This document shows positions 8,285 to 16,539 of a DNA stretch of 64,000 nt, in pieces; the first letter of the stretch is position 1, and every line of letters begins with the position of its first letter. A program made the translations under genes and the position numbers. Source of the DNA: Micromonospora lupini (lineage in GTDB: Bacteria > Actinomycetota > Actinomycetes > Mycobacteriales > Micromonosporaceae); NCBI RefSeq assembly GCF_026342015.1, contig NZ_JAPENL010000001.1, positions 62,001 to 126,000 on the forward strand. The letters run 5' to 3'. A model generated the notes under the pieces. That model was not told the DNA's origin. It did no database searches and saw only the letters and a list, made by a program, of their open reading frames with translations.

Positions 8285-10086
8285 CCGATCCGTCGGGTGG
8301 AATTGTCGGTCGGCTCAAGGCCGTACGCGTCGGCTCGTGCCGCCGGCGTCAGGACCTCGGTGAGCCGGGCGGTCAACGGTGCGACCGTGGGGTCCTGGTA
8401 CCAGCGGGCCAGCAGCCGACGCAGTCGGCGCAGGTCGGTGCGGATGGTCGCCGAGTCGACCAGTTCGATGCCGTCAAGCACGTCCGGAGCGAGTTCCAGG
8501 GCCGCATCGAGGTGGCCGGCGCCGACGTGGGCGAGTAGTCGGCGAACGCCATACCGGGCGCGGGCCCGGCTCGCCGCCGGGCTGATCCTGAGCACCTCCC
8601 GATCGAGGATGTGCGCCGCCTCCCGGTACGACCCGAGATCGACAAGCCCCCACCCCTGCACAATCGCCGCCGGATCCGGCATGTTGCCCGACCCGAACAC
8701 GGGCATCCCGCCGGCCACCTGTCGGTGCGCCCGACCCACCTCCACCACCGCCGCGTGGAAGTCGTCCGACCTGCCGATGAGGGCGGAGCCCTGAGCGACC
8801 CGTTCCAACGCCAGCCGCCGGAGTTGCGGCGGAGCGGCCGCGTCCCTCACCACTGGTGCGACAGCGATCAAGGTGCGTGCCGGATCGTCGTCGTAGAGGG
8901 CGATATCTGCCTGACGGATTGCGAACAACCGGCCGAAGTCCCCGTCGCCGCCAGCCGCGGCAAGAGCGACAGCAGTGCGGGTCCATTGGAGACAGGCCGC
9001 GTCATCGCCGGCCTCCTGTGCCATCCAACCGGTGAACTCGGCGTACCTGGCGGCCAGTCGAAGAATCTCCACGCGTTCGGCCAGCATGCTGACCTCGGCG
9101 AGCCCTCGCAGGGTCCGCACCTGCGCGGCGAGGGTCGGTAGCAACAGCCGAGGGCTGGTCGTCTGCGCCGCCTGCCGCATACGGCGCAGCAGTTCTTCGA
9201 ACGGTGGCGCACCGTCAACCGGGTGGTCCGGCAGCGTCGGCGGAAGCCACGCCGCGGGCAGTGGGACCGGATTCGGGTCCGTTCCCCGGGACAGCGCCAC
9301 GGCAGACCGGGCTCGCGGAGGCCCCGACGACTGGGAGCTGACCTCCAGGGCCGCGTCGTTGCGGAGGATCATCACCTGCAGCTGTCCCAGGTGCGGGTTG
9401 GGAGTCAGCCCCAGCTCGGCGAGCCGGTGGGCCAGATGCTGGTATTCCCGGAGGGCGTCTGCCTGCCTACCGCCGCGGTACAGCGCGACCATCAGTTGCC
9501 CGACGAGTCGTTCCCGCAGGGGGTGTTCGGCGACCAACCCCGTCAGTTCGGAGGCCATCGCCTGGTGGTGACTCAGTCGCAGGTGGACCTCCGCCCGCTC
9601 CTCCAGGCCGCAGATCCGGCGCTCGTCAAGCTTGGCCGCCCAAGCCTCGATCCAAGAGGTCCGCACCCCGTCGAGCGCCACCGCTCCCCGCCACAGGCTG
9701 AGTGCCTCGTCGTACGCGTCGATCGCCTCCTGGTCCTGGTGGCGCCCGCTGAGCCGACGAGCCTCGTCGAGGAGCTTGTCGAAGACCAGCGCGTCGAGAT
9801 CGGTCCGGTCGACGTTGATCTGGTAGCCCTCCGGGGCTCCACTGATCCGCTCTCCTCCGACGTCTCCGTGGAGTTGGCGCCGCAACTGCCAGACGCAGTT
9901 CTGCAGTTGTCGTCGCGCCGTCGCGGGAGGGTCGTCCCACACCACCCGGACCAACCGACCGTGCGTCACCAGCCCGTTCGGCCTGGTTAGCAGCCCCGCC
10001 AAAATCCTCCGCTCCCGATGACCACGCAGGACGACAGGGCGGCCGTCCCGGAGAGCCCGCAGCGGACCGAGCACCGAAAACTTCAC
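8281..10086 (-). CDS. SARP-family transcriptional regulator (AfsR/DnrI type) with C-terminal helical domain
   Basis: Predicted 601-aa protein. Residues about 1-90 are an OmpR-like winged helix beginning VKFSVLGPL. Residues about 95-240 are the bacterial transcriptional activator domain typical of SARPs (LWRGAVALDG, HPLRERLVGQLM, ALREYQHLAHRL). The remaining 350 residues are helical and TPR-like, without an NB-ARC ATPase. GTG at 10086 is preferred because GGAGG ends 5 nt before it; longer in-frame options lack a site or carry non-coding-like sequence. It is first in the seven-gene operon and shares 4 nt with the TIR gene, so it probably controls the operon. The target sites are not identified. 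Confidence 0.9.
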   Translation of the reverse strand: MKFSVLGPLRALRDGRPVVLRGHRERRILAGLLTRPNGLVTHGRLVRVVWDDPPATARRQLQNCVWQLRRQLHGDVGGERISGAPEGYQINVDRTDLDALVFDKLLDEARRLSGRHQDQEAIDAYDEALSLWRGAVALDGVRTSWIEAWAAKLDERRICGLEERAEVHLRLSHHQAMASELTGLVAEHPLRERLVGQLMVALYRGGRQADALREYQHLAHRLAELGLTPNPHLGQLQVMILRNDAALEVSSQSSGPPRARSAVALSRGTDPNPVPLPAAWLPPTLPDHPVDGAPPFEELLRRMRQAAQTTSPRLLLPTLAAQVRTLRGLAEVSMLAERVEILRLAARYAEFTGWMAQEAGDDAACLQWTRTAVALAAAGGDGDFGRLFAIRQADIALYDDDPARTLIAVAPVVRDAAAPPQLRRLALERVAQGSALIGRSDDFHAAVVEVGRAHRQVAGGMPVFGSGNMPDPAAIVQGWGLVDLGSYREAAHILDREVLRISPAASRARARYGVRRLLAHVGAGHLDAALELAPDVLDGIELVDSATIRTDLRRLRRLLARWYQDPTVAPLTARLTEVLTPAARADAYGLEPTDNSTRRIG

Positions 10087-10369
10087 TGGGGCCTCCACGC
10101 ATAGGAGAACTCGAATATACGTGGTCATCTCTCCGACCACCTCGGCAATTCGGGCCGCCCAGACCACCCTGCTCGCTGGCGGAAGGCACTTCTGCGGTAG
10201 CGGCATGGCGCCTTCACTCCCTCCACCACGCGTCGGCTCTTCCACCTCGACTGAAGCAGAACCGGGCGCGGTATGGGAGCAGCGCGTACCAGAACGGTGA
10301 ACACGTCGATGCCGGAGAAATTCGACTCTCGCATCTGATGGGAACATGCGGCAGAAGAGGGGCGAACGG
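10087..10369. promoter_or_regulatory. Divergent promoter region, SARP operon and HIT gene
   Basis: Non-coding interval of 283 nt between the divergently transcribed SARP operon and the HIT gene. It must hold both promoters, and it is the place to look for SARP direct repeats. I could not pick out a convincing heptamer repeat by eye. Confidence 0.4.
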
Positions 10370-10855
10370 ATGAACGACGACGTCGGGACCTGCGTGTTCT
10401 GCCAGATCGGTGACGGCACGGCAGCGGCTCTGCGGATTTATGAAACCCCGCAGACGATGGCTTTCGTCCCGCTGCTGCCCGCAGCCGCCGGGCACACTCT
10501 GGTGATACCTCGAAGGCACGTGACCGACCTGTGGGCCTTGGCCTCGGAGGACGTCCAGCCGCTGATGGACACCGTTCTCGACGTGTCCCATGCGATCAGA
10601 GAGGCGCTCGCGTCGGACGGTCTGAACCTGATCATTTCGGCCGGCCAGGCTGCCTCACAGACGATTCCTCACCTTCACATACACCTGGTTCCCCGCTGGC
10701 ACGGGGATCCGATCCAGAGCATCTGGCCGGCGCGGGGACCCACAATCGACAGGGCCCGGCTTGAGCGGACCGCTCAACGGATCCATGCCGCCATGCCGCC
10801 CCGTTCCCGGGCACCCCCGCCCGCAGCAGGGGGACGACATGTCGGCCAGGTCTGA
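10370..10855 (+). CDS. HIT-family nucleotide hydrolase/transferase-like protein
   Basis: Predicted 161-aa protein. CVFCQIG near the start resembles the zinc-binding CxxC of many HIT proteins. The catalytic triad motif IPHLHIHLVPRW (HxHxHxx) lies near residue 110. Family members hydrolyse or transfer nucleoside phosphoramidates and dinucleotides. The ATG at 10370 follows GAGGGG at suitable spacing, and an upstream in-frame ATG is less likely. It is transcribed away from the SARP/TIR/kinase operon, so a functional link is possible but unproven. The C-terminal 20 residues are Pro/Gly-rich and probably disordered. Confidence 0.9.
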   Translation: MNDDVGTCVFCQIGDGTAAALRIYETPQTMAFVPLLPAAAGHTLVIPRRHVTDLWALASEDVQPLMDTVLDVSHAIREALASDGLNLIISAGQAASQTIPHLHIHLVPRWHGDPIQSIWPARGPTIDRARLERTAQRIHAAMPPRSRAPPPAAGGRHVGQV

Positions 10856-11073
10856 CACCCGGACCGTGACGGTCATCTGAGCCGCGCCACGCGGGTAAGG
10901 CCGCCGACCGCGTTCGGGAAATGCGGCGGTGGCCGGTCCGTTCAGCGCCTCCGCGGATCTTAACGTTTGCCCTATGTGCTGGCCGCTCAACGACGATCGC
11001 CAGCGGAAAGGTGCAAGGACCGAACCAATTTGCGAATGCCCGGCCGTATGACCGGGCGCCAAGGGAGGAACTC
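10856..11073. other. Intergenic, no gene seen
   Basis: This 218-nt gap carries the ribosome-binding site AGGGAGG just before the next GTG start. No gene or clear hairpin was identified. Confidence 0.4.
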
Positions 11074-11508
11074 GTGAAACTCAACCGAAAAGTCCTGCAC
11101 GGACTCGTCACTGCGGTCACCGCCTGCACCGCCACGCTGATCGCCTTCCCCGAATCAGCGTCGGCCGGAGTCGAAACCAACTGCACGGTCCGCTCCGGCG
11201 GTCCGGTTGTCCTGTACTACGGCCAACAGCAGCAGGGGGCCTCCATCTGCCTCAACGGTTGGATCAACGACATGAAGAGCCCGGCACTCTACTTCGGGCC
11301 GTCCGGGTCCGGCCACGGCACCCGGGTTTGGAACAACGCCGGCTCGGCGTCGAACTACGACACGAGCTGGCGGCCGCTGATCTGGTCCGAGCCCGGCATG
11401 ACTGGCGCGGTGTACGCGCTGGGCGTCTGCTGCGATCAGGGTAGTGCGCCGTACAGCCTCGCCGGTCTCACCAACAACAACCGGTCGCTTTCCTGGTCCG
11501 CCAACTAG
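11074..11508 (+). CDS. Small secreted Cys-containing protein, beta/gamma-crystallin or I36-inhibitor-like
   Basis: Predicted 144-aa protein. A Sec signal peptide is clear: KLNRK, a hydrophobic stretch from about residue 9 to 26, then ASA|G cleavage near residue 31. The mature part is about 113 residues with four cysteines (NCTV, SICL and CC), probably two disulfides. WNNAGSASNYDTSW resembles the conserved stretch of actinobacterial peptidase-inhibitor I36 and crystallin-like proteins. The GTG at 11074 follows AGGGAGG. It lies about 100 nt before a lipoprotein gene on the same strand. The fold assignment is a resemblance only; the secretion call is firm. Confidence 0.75.
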   Translation: MKLNRKVLHGLVTAVTACTATLIAFPESASAGVETNCTVRSGGPVVLYYGQQQQGASICLNGWINDMKSPALYFGPSGSGHGTRVWNNAGSASNYDTSWRPLIWSEPGMTGAVYALGVCCDQGSAPYSLAGLTNNNRSLSWSAN

Positions 11509-11605
11509 CCACCATCCAGACACGTCAGACCCTCGTGGCACGTGATGCCGCCGGCCCTGCCGCGGCGGCGTCATGTGCCACCGATAGCAGCCGGGGGCAG
11601 CGAAC

Positions 11606-12571
11606 ATGGCATTGCACGGACGAAGAACCGCCCGATGGGGCGCACTCATGCTGCTGCTCGCAACCGCGGCGGCTTGCTCCCCCGACCCCGACGGCACAGG
11701 TGACCATGGTGGCGTGGGTGGGATCACAATCAGCAGTCCACCCGCGGTCACCGACATGCGCAGCGCCGACGGTGTTGCGGGACTGGTCCTGCCCATCGAG
11801 GCGTACCGGCTCGACGGCGAGCAGCGCGTCACACTGAACCGGGCTCGATCCATCCTCGTCAACGACTGCATGCGACGCTTCGGGATCGATCGCGGACGTC
11901 CCGCCGCAGCCACCGGCGGCGCGGGCCCTGAGCCGATGTCGCGCCGGTACGGCGTCACCGACCCGGCCGTCGCCGCCAGGTGGGGGTACCACCTCGCACC
12001 GGGCGAAGGCACCATCGCTCGCACAAAGCCGGGTGCCGCCGTGCCGCCCGCCGAAATGCTCGTCTGGACCGGCAGCGAGGACGGCCGCCCGGCACTGGCC
12101 GGTCAGCCCACCCGCACCTACCAAGGGCAGGAGGTGCCAGTGGGTGGCTGCGCGGGCGAGGCGGGCCGTAAACTGCAGCTCACGAGTCCCGAGGACATCG
12201 CCGAGCACCTTGTCACCTCGATCGACTTCAACGCTTTCGACCAGGCGCGGGCGGACAACCGGATGCGCCAGGTGTTCGGCAGATGGTCTGCGTGCATGCA
12301 CGAACAGGGCTACAACTACGTCGACCCGTTGACTGCTGCGGCAGCTGCGGATCTTCGACCGGCCACGCCCTCATCCGCCGAGAAGCGGACCGCGACCGCG
12401 GACGTCGCGTGCAAGATCCGTAACAACGTCGTGGGCGTCTGGTTCTCAGTCGAGTCCGCGTACCAGACCGCGATGATTCAGGCGCGCGCCCAGGATCTGC
12501 GCGCCGCCCAGCAGAGGATCGCGGTCGTGGTCCGGAACGCGCAAGCCGTGCTCGACCACCTCGAAGGGTGA
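11606..12571 (+). CDS. Putative lipoprotein of unknown function
   Basis: Predicted 321-aa protein. The N-terminus has an Arg-rich n-region, a hydrophobic run LMLLLATAAAC and a lipobox cysteine at residue 24, so it is probably anchored to the outer face of the membrane. The mature protein has scattered cysteines (NDCMRRFG, VGGCAG, WSACMHEQGY, VACKIRN) and the motif WSACMHEQGYNYVDP, a feature I associate with actinobacterial lipoproteins of unknown role. GGGGGCAGCGAAC precedes the ATG. It probably follows the secreted protein gene in one transcript. Confidence 0.75.
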   Translation: MALHGRRTARWGALMLLLATAAACSPDPDGTGDHGGVGGITISSPPAVTDMRSADGVAGLVLPIEAYRLDGEQRVTLNRARSILVNDCMRRFGIDRGRPAAATGGAGPEPMSRRYGVTDPAVAARWGYHLAPGEGTIARTKPGAAVPPAEMLVWTGSEDGRPALAGQPTRTYQGQEVPVGGCAGEAGRKLQLTSPEDIAEHLVTSIDFNAFDQARADNRMRQVFGRWSACMHEQGYNYVDPLTAAAAADLRPATPSSAEKRTATADVACKIRNNVVGVWFSVESAYQTAMIQARAQDLRAAQQRIAVVVRNAQAVLDHLEG

Positions 12572-13061
12572 TCGGGCGCGGAATACCAAAACTAGGTCTG
12601 ATCCCCGCAGCACCCGGACGGCGACCGCGAACCCTGCTGCTGGCCAGCGCGGAGACGTTCGCGGCACCGCTCGATGGCACGCTGCCCACTCATCGGCGCT
12701 GTCGGCCGGGTGAGAGTCGTGCGATACCGGTCGGTCTGCACGGTCGCGGCGACCAGCTCCTGCTCGCGAAGGAGAGTCCCTGTCGTTCCTACGAGATGGA
12801 CGAGTGCGGAGAGACCAGGGTCGGCCCGGCGCGGCGTCCGGATGTGCTGTCCGGACTCATTGGCGCCCGGCTCACGGACGGCGCCGTGATCGTCGGCCAG
12901 AACGTCGACGAGGTCTGTGCTGGTCTCGTGCTGCGATTCGAGAGCGGCGACCTCGTCATCGGCAAGCTCGGCGACGAGTGGCTTCTCGCCGTCGACTCGG
13001 TGCCGGCGGCACGGCTCACTACTGGACCGTGCAGCCCTTCGTGCACGGCGGTTGCCGGTAG
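12568..13061 (+). pseudogene. Frameshifted remnant of a small conserved hypothetical protein
   Basis: One frame (12568 onwards) contains a protein-like stretch, LIGARLTDGAVIVGQNV to DLVIGKLGDEWLLAV, at about 12855-13000. It then turns into unlikely Ser/Cys/Pro sequence. Another forward frame continues with AHYWTVQPFVHGG at about 13016-13055 and stops at 13061. The two pieces read as one protein broken by a frameshift near 13010. The family is not recognised. A sequencing error would look the same. Confidence 0.4.
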
Positions 13062-13222
13062 CGGCTACTTCTTCATCTCCCAGCGGATCAGGCTGCGCAG
13101 ATCACGACCGTGCCGCCGGGGCGCGCCGGCTCGGTACATGCCGGAGTGCTGTCGGCCTGGTGCTTCGCACCCGACAGCATGAGCGTCCAGCCGGGAGAAC
13201 GTGCCGCTTTCTGGGGTAGCCG

Positions 13223-14068
13223 ATGACAGCACGCACGTGGCTGATGGGTGCCGATAGGGTCCTCGGCGTGGACGCGAACGAGATCACGCCGCAGCGGGTT
13301 CCCAATCGCTTTGCAGATGCGGTCGGACCCAAAGCAGGGGGTCCGGCCCGCGATCACTGCCACTGCGTCGGCCACTCGGTCGCGACCCGGCCGAACAACG
13401 TCGTCTTCCATGCGGACCGCCAGGACACCGAGGCGGCGGGTTGGCGGCATCTGCTGGCGCTGATCGACGAGGCCGCAGCGGATGGGCGGACGGTGTTCGA
13501 GCCGTTCGTGGAGCTGACTGCGCCTGAGCGGCGGCAGATCGTCACGCTACCGGCGACGATCGCGAAGCTGACGGCCGTCAAACGTCTGGTGCTCTACGGC
13601 ACGAATCTGGTTCGCATCCCGTCTGAGATTGGGTCAATGACCAGCCTTGAGGTCTTCGAGCCGTACACCTCCCACCGGCTGCATTGGTATCCGTACGAGC
13701 TGACCAGATGCACGAAATTAGCCGACAGCACGGTGAGCACGCGCGTCCTCTATGGCAACTTCAAGTTCCGTCCGCCTTTTCCACGGCTGCGGGCAGCGAG
13801 CCGTGCAGTTGAGGCGGAGTTCGCCGCGCTCGACCCAGCCGTGTGGGGCTGCGATGCGGTGCGAACCTGCAGCGTCTGCGATGGGCCGGTTGACGGTGAG
13901 CTTCGCCAAGTCTGGATCTCCGGCATGGTCGCCACCGACGTGTTGCCGTTGCTGGTAAACGCATGTTCCGCGGCCTGCGTGGCGGCACTGCCGCAGCCCT
14001 ACCCTGGCTACCTCCCGACGCCGCACACCGGCGGCCCGGACATCGTTCAGCCGGCCGCCAGGCGATGA
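13223..14068 (+). CDS. Leucine-rich-repeat-like protein
   Basis: Predicted up to 281 aa. From about residue 60 the protein looks genuine: a helical entry (GWRHLLALIDEAAADGR), then leucine-rich-repeat-like units (LPATIAKLTAVKRLVLYG, LVRIPSEIGSMTSLEVF), then CSVCDGPVD with later NACSAAC, a possible zinc site. The first 55-60 residues look non-coding and no good ribosome-binding site was found, so the true start is uncertain and the 5' end may be eroded. LRR proteins of this kind are common single genes in actinomycetes; the role is unknown. Confidence 0.6.
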   Translation: MTARTWLMGADRVLGVDANEITPQRVPNRFADAVGPKAGGPARDHCHCVGHSVATRPNNVVFHADRQDTEAAGWRHLLALIDEAAADGRTVFEPFVELTAPERRQIVTLPATIAKLTAVKRLVLYGTNLVRIPSEIGSMTSLEVFEPYTSHRLHWYPYELTRCTKLADSTVSTRVLYGNFKFRPPFPRLRAASRAVEAEFAALDPAVWGCDAVRTCSVCDGPVDGELRQVWISGMVATDVLPLLVNACSAACVAALPQPYPGYLPTPHTGGPDIVQPAARR

Positions 14069-14609
14069 GGCTGCTACCACGAGACCACCCGCAAGTGTCG
14101 ATTGGCGTGCACTTGAGCAATGCGCGGGCCACCGGAGCCGGGTCCGGCTGGGGCGTTCGGGTGATCAGTCTGCGCGGTCCAGGTGCGCCCGAGCGGAGCG
14201 TTCCGATTTTTGGCCGGCGGTCCGCCTGTGGGGGCGAAGAGCCCACAGGCACTTGCGAGTGTCCTTCCCAGGGTCCGAGCTTCGCCGCTGCACCGCTTGT
14301 CGTGTCCGTCGTCGCCGACGGCGCTGCGACTCTCGAGCCGCCGATGGTGTGAGCGTCGTCGGTTGCCCGTCCGGAGGTGACGCGGTTGGGCCTGTCCGCT
14401 GCTGCGGGGGGAGCCATCGTCCGTCCTGTCGACGGTTGGCCTGCGGATCGCATGTTCAGGGAACTGGATGGAACGGCGCGGGTTTGTTGGCTTGTGGTGG
14501 GGACTGGCTGTGGTTGGCCAGGCGTGTGGTGGCGCGGGCTTCGGCGCATGGTGCTCAGGGTCGGGCCTTCGGGCAGGTTGATTGTCGGTCCCCGAACTGC
14601 TGCTGCCGG
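14069..14609. other. 541-nt interval without a supported gene
   Basis: Open frames on both strands are low-complexity (Pro/Arg/His-rich) and have no recognisable domain. The 3' part (about 14480-14600) is G/T-rich on the plus strand, unlike its surroundings. I see no tRNA, IS element or terminator that I can support. Confidence 0.4.
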
Positions 14610-15362
14610 TCATCGCTGACCACCGCTGGCGAATAACACTTCCCCAGTGATCCAGCGGGCGGCGTCCGAGGCCAGGAAGGTCACCACGGGCCCGTAGTCC
14701 TCCGGCGTGCCCAAGCGACCCAACGGGATGTCTGCGATGGCGGCCTCAGCAGCGGGCGAGCCGATGAAGCCCGCTGCCCGGGTGCCGTCGGTGTCCGAGG
14801 CGCTCGGTGCCACGGCGTTGACCCGGATGCCGCGCGGGGCCAGTTCCTTGGCGACGATCCGGGTGATCGAGTTCAACGCGCTCTTGGTGCCCACGTACAC
14901 CGCGCTGTAGGTCGGGTGGCTGGATGTGCCGGCCGTAGAGACGTTGACGATGGACGCCGAGGAGCCGAGGTCCTCCTGAGCGGCGAAAGCCTGCATTGTC
15001 AGCACCGGGCCGAGGAAATTGGTGTCGACCTGCCGGTGGAAGTCCTCGTCGGTGACAACGGACAAGGGGGCGAACGTGGCGATGGCCGCGTTGTTGACCA
15101 GGACGTCGACAGGTCCAAATGCTTTTCGGGCGGTGGCGAACAGCGTTCGGACGTCTTCACGGCGACCGACGTCGCCTTGGACGGCGATCGCGCGTCCGCC
15201 TGCGGTGATGATGTCCTTGACGACGCGTTCGGCGCCGGTGGCGTCGGTGCGGTAGTTGACGATCACCGACGCGCCCGCCGTTGCGAGGGTGGAGGCGAGG
15301 TGGGCCCCGATGCCCTTGGAGGCGCCGGTTACGAGGGCTGTGTGGTTCTGCAACTCGGTCAT
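14610..15362 (-). CDS. Short-chain dehydrogenase/reductase
   Basis: Predicted 250-aa classical SDR. TGASKGIGAHLA (about 12-23) is the NAD(P)-binding motif, NNAA the central motif, and the catalytic Ser-Tyr-Lys is present as NVSTAG and YSAVYVGTKSA. The C-terminal SGGQR ending is typical. The ATG at 15362 has no obvious Shine-Dalgarno sequence, but TAATCT ends 7 nt before it, suggesting a leaderless mRNA. It is divergent from an HxlR regulator with a 63-nt gap, the usual arrangement of an HxlR-controlled quinone/aldehyde-type reductase. The substrate is unknown. Confidence 0.92.
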   Translation of the reverse strand: MTELQNHTALVTGASKGIGAHLASTLATAGASVIVNYRTDATGAERVVKDIITAGGRAIAVQGDVGRREDVRTLFATARKAFGPVDVLVNNAAIATFAPLSVVTDEDFHRQVDTNFLGPVLTMQAFAAQEDLGSSASIVNVSTAGTSSHPTYSAVYVGTKSALNSITRIVAKELAPRGIRVNAVAPSASDTDGTRAAGFIGSPAAEAAIADIPLGRLGTPEDYGPVVTFLASDAARWITGEVLFASGGQR

Positions 15363-15425
15363 GCTGCTGAGATTAAGGAAGTTGCTCACTTCCAGTAAGT
15401 ACGCACTATTTCGTAAGCTGCTTGC
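15363..15425. promoter_or_regulatory. HxlR-type divergent operator/promoter
   Basis: The 63-nt gap between the SDR and HxlR genes contains AGTAAGTACGCACTATTTCG followed by TAAGCT, with repeated GTAAG elements. TAAGCT ends 6 nt before the hxlR ATG, and on the other strand TAATCT ends 7 nt before the SDR ATG, so both genes may be leaderless. The repeats are the probable HxlR binding site. Confidence 0.55.
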
Positions 15426-15815
15426 ATGACAGTGAGTCCGCAGCTTGAGTCGGCGTATCGGCTGCTGGCCGGTGACACCTTCGACAGCCGTTGCCCCTCG
15501 CGCGCAATCGCGGATCAGGTGACCACCCGCTGGGGTACGTTGATCATCGCCGCGCTGATCACCGGCCCGCACCGCTTCTCCGCGCTGCACCAGCGCATCG
15601 GCGGCATCAGCCAGAAGATGCTGTCGCAGAACCTGAAGTCCCTCGCCCGCTCGGGCCTTGTCGATCGGCACGTCGAGCCGACTACACCGCCGCAGGTGAC
15701 CTACTCCCTCACCGCGCTCGGGGAGAGTCTGGCGGCACCGCTGTGCGGGTTGCTGAGCTGGTTCGGCGCCCACACCGACGCCATGCTCGAGGCCCAGCAA
15801 CGCTACGACAGCTAG
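15426..15815 (+). CDS. HxlR-family transcriptional regulator
   Basis: Predicted 129-aa winged-helix protein. CPSRAIADQVTTRWGTLII followed by RFSALHQRIGGISQKMLSQNLKSLARSGLV is the HxlR helix-turn-helix and recognition region. Cys23 just before the domain may be redox-sensitive, as in YodB/QorR-type members. It is divergent from the SDR gene and presumably represses it and itself. The start has no Shine-Dalgarno sequence and is probably leaderless. Confidence 0.92.
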   Translation: MTVSPQLESAYRLLAGDTFDSRCPSRAIADQVTTRWGTLIIAALITGPHRFSALHQRIGGISQKMLSQNLKSLARSGLVDRHVEPTTPPQVTYSLTALGESLAAPLCGLLSWFGAHTDAMLEAQQRYDS

Positions 15816-16173
15816 GCATCCCTCGTGAAGCGGCGCGGAGGGTTGACGAGTCCGGCCGCCGGCTCACTGAAACCCCGATCGCCTGGTCCAGCGCTGAACC
15901 GGCCGGAGCGTTCTTGTAGCCGGCGGGTTACCGGACGTCACTCTCCTAGCCGCAGAGAATGCGCGCCAGGCCTCCCATGAGCCGTCATCCTGCGTGAGTT
16001 GAGGATCCGGCGGCGGCAGGCGGAACCCTCTCAATCAGCGTTGGCGCCGAAACTCACGAACATCGAGAGTGATGAAATCTCGCTGGCCCCCGAACTCAGC
16101 GACATCTGGCGCCGGAACTCGCGAGCAAAGCGAGAGCGGTGTAGGCCCGGATGGTTGCGGTCGAGTCCGGTGA
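15816..16173. other. 358-nt interval without a supported gene
   Basis: Only low-quality open frames are present. Nothing is recognised between the HxlR gene and the SDR remnant that follows. Confidence 0.4.
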
Positions 16174-16368
16174 GTGTGTTCTCGGCTCACCAACGCCATC
16201 GACGAACTCGGCGAACCCGACGTCCTAGTCTACAACGCCGCCGTTCTGGCACCGGACAAGCCGACCCTGCCCACGCCCCGGGTGGGCCGCCTGGACAAGC
16301 GTCAACAGCACCGGCGCGAAGACTGCAACCGACACTGTGCTGCCGCGCCTGCGGGGCGGGCGCGGATC
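16174..16368 (+). pseudogene. Decayed short-chain dehydrogenase fragment
   Basis: One frame at about 16180-16275 reads LTNAIDELGEPDVLVYNAAV, the NNAG-region signature of an SDR. In another forward frame from 16292 the sequence continues WTSVNSTGAKTATDTVLPRLRGGRG, which matches the following helix and strand of an SDR. The catalytic Tyr/Lys and the Rossmann N-terminus are absent. It is a frameshifted, internally deleted relic and is not related to the intact SDR gene upstream in any obvious way. Confidence 0.55.
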
Positions 16369-16539
16369 AGGCGCAGACTCTCGGCCGGGGCGTTGCCCGC
16401 CACCCGCTGACCGTGCCTGAAACGAGGCACCCTCGGGTCGCGGGTCGATTACCTACGGGGGCGGGTCCTTCACGGTTTCCGGCGTGGTCGATCCGGCCCG
16501 GACCGTGTCATGCTGCACGGACCCGAACGGAGGACGACG

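Noticed and set aside
14074..14613. A 179-codon minus-strand frame in a gene-poor gap
   Set aside because: Low-complexity Pro/His/Arg sequence, no motif and no ribosome-binding site.
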